A DNA stretch of 64,000 bases from Phycomyces blakesleeanus NRRL 1555(-) (lineage: Eukaryota; Mucoromycota; Mucoromycetes; Mucorales; Phycomycetaceae). The notes below the pieces were generated by a model. The model made no database searches, was not told the origin of the DNA, and saw only the letters and a list, made by a program, of their open reading frames with translations. Within the stretch, counting starts at the first letter, position 1. Each line of letters starts with the position of its first letter. The translations under genes were made by a program, and so were the position numbers. The stretch lies in NCBI RefSeq assembly GCF_001638985.1, contig NW_017265134.1:3331800-3395799 (forward strand), in the 5' to 3' direction. Of this stretch, positions 61,101-64,000 are shown piece by piece.

Positions 61101-61944
61101 TTGGCGTCACCTCCGAATCAGAGATGCCTATGAGATTGACCCAAACTTGGAAGTTCTTTCTCGGCGTTTCTCGTCTTCCTTCCCTCGGTCTCCAAGAATC
61201 CTTCGCAAATTTTTCCTTCGTCTAGATGACCACTCCCTCTTTCTTCATACTTTTGTAATTCGTGCTTGCCTTCCCCAGAGTATCTTGACGGCTCAATTCC
61301 CGGACATGATGATTCGGAGTGGCTCTGAAGTTGACCCCTCTCCACTTTTGTCTGCTCTATCTCCTAACTTTCCTTGGAATCGTCTGTCCACACGCCGATA
61401 TCGCTCCTCTTGTCAAGTTGCCATTTTCTCTACCGAGGATATGCAACAGGATATACGTGCCATCGAATGGCGTCAGTTCTGGTCTTTTGTCCTTCCTTAT
61501 GCCTCTCGCAACATCTGGTTTCGGTTGCTTCATCGCAAGATTTCTTGTAGATCAGCCTTACATCATCGTGTCCATACCGCGTTTCCATCTGCCACTTGCT
61601 CTCTCTGCGGTACAACTGATGAGTCTCAGGACCATTTTCTCTTTGCCTGCCCACTCAAGCTCCCCCTCTGGGAAACCTTTTGGCACACTCATTTTGGCTT
61701 TTCCCCTCAGACCTCTGACATTCACAATGCACTATACAAGTTTACCTTCCCACCTCCTCTTGACCCCACCCTAGAACCTGCTTCCATCTTTGGATCTGCT
61801 CTCTTGGCCGTATGGCGCCACCATTGGGCCTTTGTCTTTGACCAAGCACCTTTTATTGCTACCAACGCTATAACCACAGCCAACTCCTTGCTCTCTCGCT
61901 TGCACGCTGAAGAAAACCTTGACCAAAGCCCGTATCCTATCTAG
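58147..61944 (+). CDS. LINE ORF2: APE endonuclease-reverse transcriptase (1265 aa)
   Basis: Residues 1-230 form an apurinic-endonuclease-like domain with MNCRGL, QETH (39-42), GDFN (143-146) and SDH (221-223), which nicks target DNA. The reverse transcriptase spans about 490-780: LLPKKGDLSSLKNWRPIALI, the catalytic D592 in LLLDQEKAYDRV, GLRQGDPLSP and YADD (699-702), followed by YLGFPI. A thumb-like region includes LGGLGVLNPK. The C-terminus has a zf-RVT motif C1151-C1154-H1163-C1168. No RNase H motif was recognised. The frame is fully open with all key residues present, so the copy may be competent. Confidence 0.97.
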   Translation: MIKIASMNCRGLVKTNNPQTRSLFIRHLRSCGIDLLALQETHANTEHLQQTFHTQFHAQDSLWSPHCGLVSLSPHISFVNPLFSPCGRCLSATVIHANNIVPSFRVCVVYAPATYRERFSFLRSLLDSPALLPPLPSSFVLLGDFNYTYRTTSATPRQAPPEWLNFVSNHLVDCVTPSGELPAPTFHQNIRASSIDYIFASPDLAPCRHSSSVTYIHPAWSDHCLVAVTFKFISTHQRGKGLWRANPRLACNPTFCNELEDFISTSVSLLPSYMSPQDQWDKLKDNLTIFIKSFTRRRTQTLTTLEARLQSKRDRLIFKLRLQPAQNFQFPIIERQLQLVQLERVEILALRAGKHWRENGEISAGYLKRTVAERQTRKNITNLRHPITDHLHTEPDGMTDAAAAFYEVLYTPEPIYQLAIDDLLNHLPHDLCLSDDTCSSLTAKFCIDDIREGVSRSPRTSSPGPDGLPYEILQLVFNHPSCSPLLLQVYNDALNGAKFPSSWQTTCISLLPKKGDLSSLKNWRPIALINADAKVFTRLLNARMVEAAGDLVSPYQTGFVRGRFIADNGILTKLVMDHANFTGHSGIGLLLDQEKAYDRVHPDYLEQVLVKFGFPSSIITCVSNLFFSSDLKINVNGFLSRPLSQARGLRQGDPLSPVLFNLAFEPLLRRLIHDPHFPGFDIQDTPDQPSPPPIKLLAYADDLLVFLPQIQDMSRLQHHLATYASASNARINLHKTQAFSLSGKPHPHWMDTLHSLQIVNWHDSRSPEPLRYLGFPIISSIPQRNFFCSQVLAKIERASHVHLSRALSFRGRSTVLNSLILSKLWHVLRVVSVPGTFFTKVRSLMGRFLQHRTFPPVKLDTLCLPTKLGGLGVLNPKLQQGALQLRWLRPLFRSLSSPSGLVLPWLIHLLRHHLPDVHPLLPFVFPDLRHSRFRSYTSPFFNLFAACDLLPHDFDSTVVNLETCLDIPLASATIVPHGLPVFPSSWRHLRIRDAYEIDPNLEVLSRRFSSSFPRSPRILRKFFLRLDDHSLFLHTFVIRACLPQSILTAQFPDMMIRSGSEVDPSPLLSALSPNFPWNRLSTRRYRSSCQVAIFSTEDMQQDIRAIEWRQFWSFVLPYASRNIWFRLLHRKISCRSALHHRVHTAFPSATCSLCGTTDESQDHFLFACPLKLPLWETFWHTHFGFSPQTSDIHNALYKFTFPPPLDPTLEPASIFGSALLAVWRHHWAFVFDQAPFIATNAITTANSLLSRLHAEENLDQSPYPI

Positions 61945-62131
61945 ATATCTCGCCAACTCGCCTTTTTTTTTCCTTTTTCTCTACACCTTACAAAACACAA
62001 AAAATTCAAAAACATATAGATAATAGAAAACCCAAAAACAAGTTGTGACGCCTCTTAAGCCTTTTGGACAAGAGTCCCACCAATAAACCAGAGCTCCGCT
62101 CCATACAAACAAAAAATTAAGTCATATTTAT

Positions 62132-62289
62132 TTGAGTATAAAAAAAACGACTTTCTTATTATATAGCGTTCAGGACAGCCTCAAAATTATTTTCCTGTCC
62201 TAATTTTGAAATGCCGCATAGTAAAAAATAAAAATAATTCCAACTCAATTTCTTCAAGTAGGATTTCCAAAAAAAAAAGCATTTAATTT
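62132..62289. other. Short AT-rich spacer right of the LINE
   Basis: Probably the rest of the interrupted E8 fragment; no motif beyond the TSD. Confidence 0.4.
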
Positions 62290-62703
62290 AGGGAAAAATA
62301 TATTTAAGTGCTACTGCTGCGGATGCTCCAAGACAAACTTTACATGTTTCCAACTACTCTTTCATGCAATATCCCACAAAGACAACCATGGCCTAAAACA
62401 ACCTGGGATAAAAAGTTAAAACTAATTGATGATCTTGAGCTCAACCTCCGAAGACGCAAAGAAATTAACTTGTCTACGTCGAACAATCTGGATCACGTCG
62501 AACCTGCAAGCTCTAATGACGCATCTGAATACATTCAACAAAATCAAAGTGACGCAGACTTGTCTGATGCTATAGAACACGTACTACAATTCAGAGCAGC
62601 AAGCGATGGATATGCGTCATATAATAATGTTTCGAATCAATCTCCAGAAACTAATCCCAATGTTTCATCCAATCACGGATTCAATGTAGAGTATCCATAT
62701 TGA
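62290..62703 (+). pseudogene. E9 remnant: zinc-finger exon and linker of a CACTA transposase (?)
   Basis: One frame (62299-62398) reads CYCCGCSKTNFTCF...HAISHKDNHG, resembling the zinc-finger exon of E4 (CRCSIC...HQEKDNH). A second, overlapping frame (to TGA/TAG region at 62703) reads PWPKTTWDKKLKLIDDLELN then an Asn/Ser/Gln/Asp-rich tail ending GFNVEYPY. A frameshift between them would give one N-terminal transposase region. The alternative is an unrelated host exon. Confidence 0.4.
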
Positions 62704-62966
62704 TGAAAAAGAAAAAGAAAATAGTCGAAAACTATTCTGGAATTATGAAAACTCTTTTTATTGGACTTGACACAGAGCCGTTTTTGTTATAAAAGAAGGA
62801 AATAAAATATAAAGATATTTAGTGGTAAAGAGTGTATATATAAGCAACAGTATACCATATAGAAAAAAATAGGCGATTTTAGTGAATTGTTGCAAGTTTT
62901 CCGGGGTTTAAAGTGTCTTGTTGCTTAGTTGTAATTAAGCACCAATTTCTCTCTCGCTCTCTTTTA

Positions 62967-63305
62967 CTGTATTTTCACTAATTATTCGCCAACTTTGAAT
63001 AAATTATTCACACATCGGTGAGTAAATTTTCACACATTTGGATTTTATTTTCACATAAAAATTATTTTTAAAATATTGAAAAAAGTGGTTTTTTAACATT
63101 AGAGTGAGGGGAAAAAGTCATAGAAGGACGGATCAGCCTTAACTATTAAACTTCTTGACCTTTTTTTTTTCATAGATTCTTTGGAATATTAGGTGATATT
63201 ATCCTTATGATTTTGTGTGAAAATAAAACTCAAATGTGTGAATTTAATTGGAGGAAATGTGTGAATAATTTATTCAAAGTTGGCGAATAATTAGTGAAAA
63301 TACAG
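62967..63305. mobile_element. MITE, 339 bp, TA target duplication
   Basis: The first and last 49 bp are perfect inverted repeats (CTGTATTTTCACTAATTATT...), and a further ~40 bp inward remains imperfectly inverted (CACACATTTGRDTTTTATTTTCACA). It is flanked by TA at 62965-62966 and 63306-63307, as for Tc1/mariner-derived MITEs. No coding capacity. It lies 26 bp beyond the stop codon of the GH47 gene and probably forms part of its 3' UTR or terminator region. Confidence 0.93.
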
Positions 63306-63331
63306 TACAGTGATAGATACAATTAACTCGA

Positions 63332-63909
<578 letters not shown>

Positions 63910-64000
63910 CTGTTGTAAAATGTTTTCATAGACACAGGAGTAAAACAAAAAAAATAGTAAGGGGACTGATGAAATTGTACAGTTATGCAATCAAGCATCA
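63910..64000 (-). other. GH47 intron (partial)
   Basis: The acceptor TTTTACAACAG precedes the exon at 63909; no coding sequence of the family is visible to the window edge. Confidence 0.6.

Larger units (their letters stand above)
56804..62116 (+). mobile_element. Full-length LINE retrotransposon (5.3 kb), 15-bp TSD
   Basis: The 15-bp direct repeat TTAAGTCATATTTAT flanks it (56789-56803 and 62117-62131), the mark of target-primed reverse transcription. The 3' end is A-rich (AAACAAAAAA). Two uninterrupted ORFs, ORF1 and ORF2, are separated by 3 nt. Base composition is far richer in G+C than the surroundings. Domain order (zinc-knuckle ORF1; APE endonuclease-RT-zf-RVT ORF2) fits the Tad/I/L1-like lineages; the clade was not determined. 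Confidence 0.97.

Overview
The window is a eukaryotic, almost certainly fungal, scaffold segment. It is very AT-rich and its genes carry short GT-AG introns of about 50-150 nt. It holds one tRNA gene and only two pieces of plausible host gene. The transposon families point to an early-diverging (Mucoromycota-like) fungus; that placement is an inference. Most of the window is a transposon graveyard with two assembly gaps of exactly 100 N (1516-1615 and 48118-48217). I label CACTA (EnSpm/Plavaka-like, Tnp2-type transposase) elements E1-E9.

Layout. 1-1515: partial transposase, identical to part of E1, ending at a gap. 1616-2055: one terminus of an E4-family element. 2056-3775 and 10432-10882: a Mutator-like (MULE) transposase gene split by E1 (about 3776-10431). 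11115-14377: relic E2. 14872-14942: tRNA-Asp. 15324-20023: E6. 20267-35136: E5, whose transposase gene is split by the intact-looking E3 (21103-27869). 35181-48117: two tandem copies of a ~3.3 kb unit containing a 31-bp minisatellite; the second copy is interrupted by the intact element E4 (40330-46939). 48218-52680: AT-rich, nothing identified. 52684-55260: relic transposase E7. 55883-56311: 3' end of an unrecognised host gene. 56312-62131: E8 fragment containing a full-length LINE (56804-62116) with a 15-bp target duplication. 62290-62703: E9 remnant. 62967-63305: a TA-flanked MITE. 63332-63909: 3' exons of a GH47 alpha-mannosidase on the minus strand.

The elements follow two plans. In E1, E3 and E4, a four-exon transposase gene (N-terminal zinc-finger exon, acidic linker, Tnp2 core with NIDWFQPF, ACDIPAA, IDPMHNL and SFERYN motifs) faces, tail to tail, a four-exon accessory gene. 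The accessory protein has a coiled coil, a basic central region and the signature MSDGESD...RPxWRSDE. E5 and E6 carry a divergent transposase and a different accessory protein, arranged head to head. Four elements (E3, E4, E5, E6) have termini beginning CACTG/CACTA; E3, E4 and E6 have perfect 3-bp target duplications (TAA, TAT, AAT). By analogy with plant En/Spm, the accessory proteins may bind the subterminal repeats while the Tnp2 protein cuts; this is inference.

E4 looks fully intact. E3 is nearly so. E1, E2, E5, E6 and the MULE carry premature stops, nearly all explicable by C-to-T or G-to-A changes in Trp, Gln or Arg codons.
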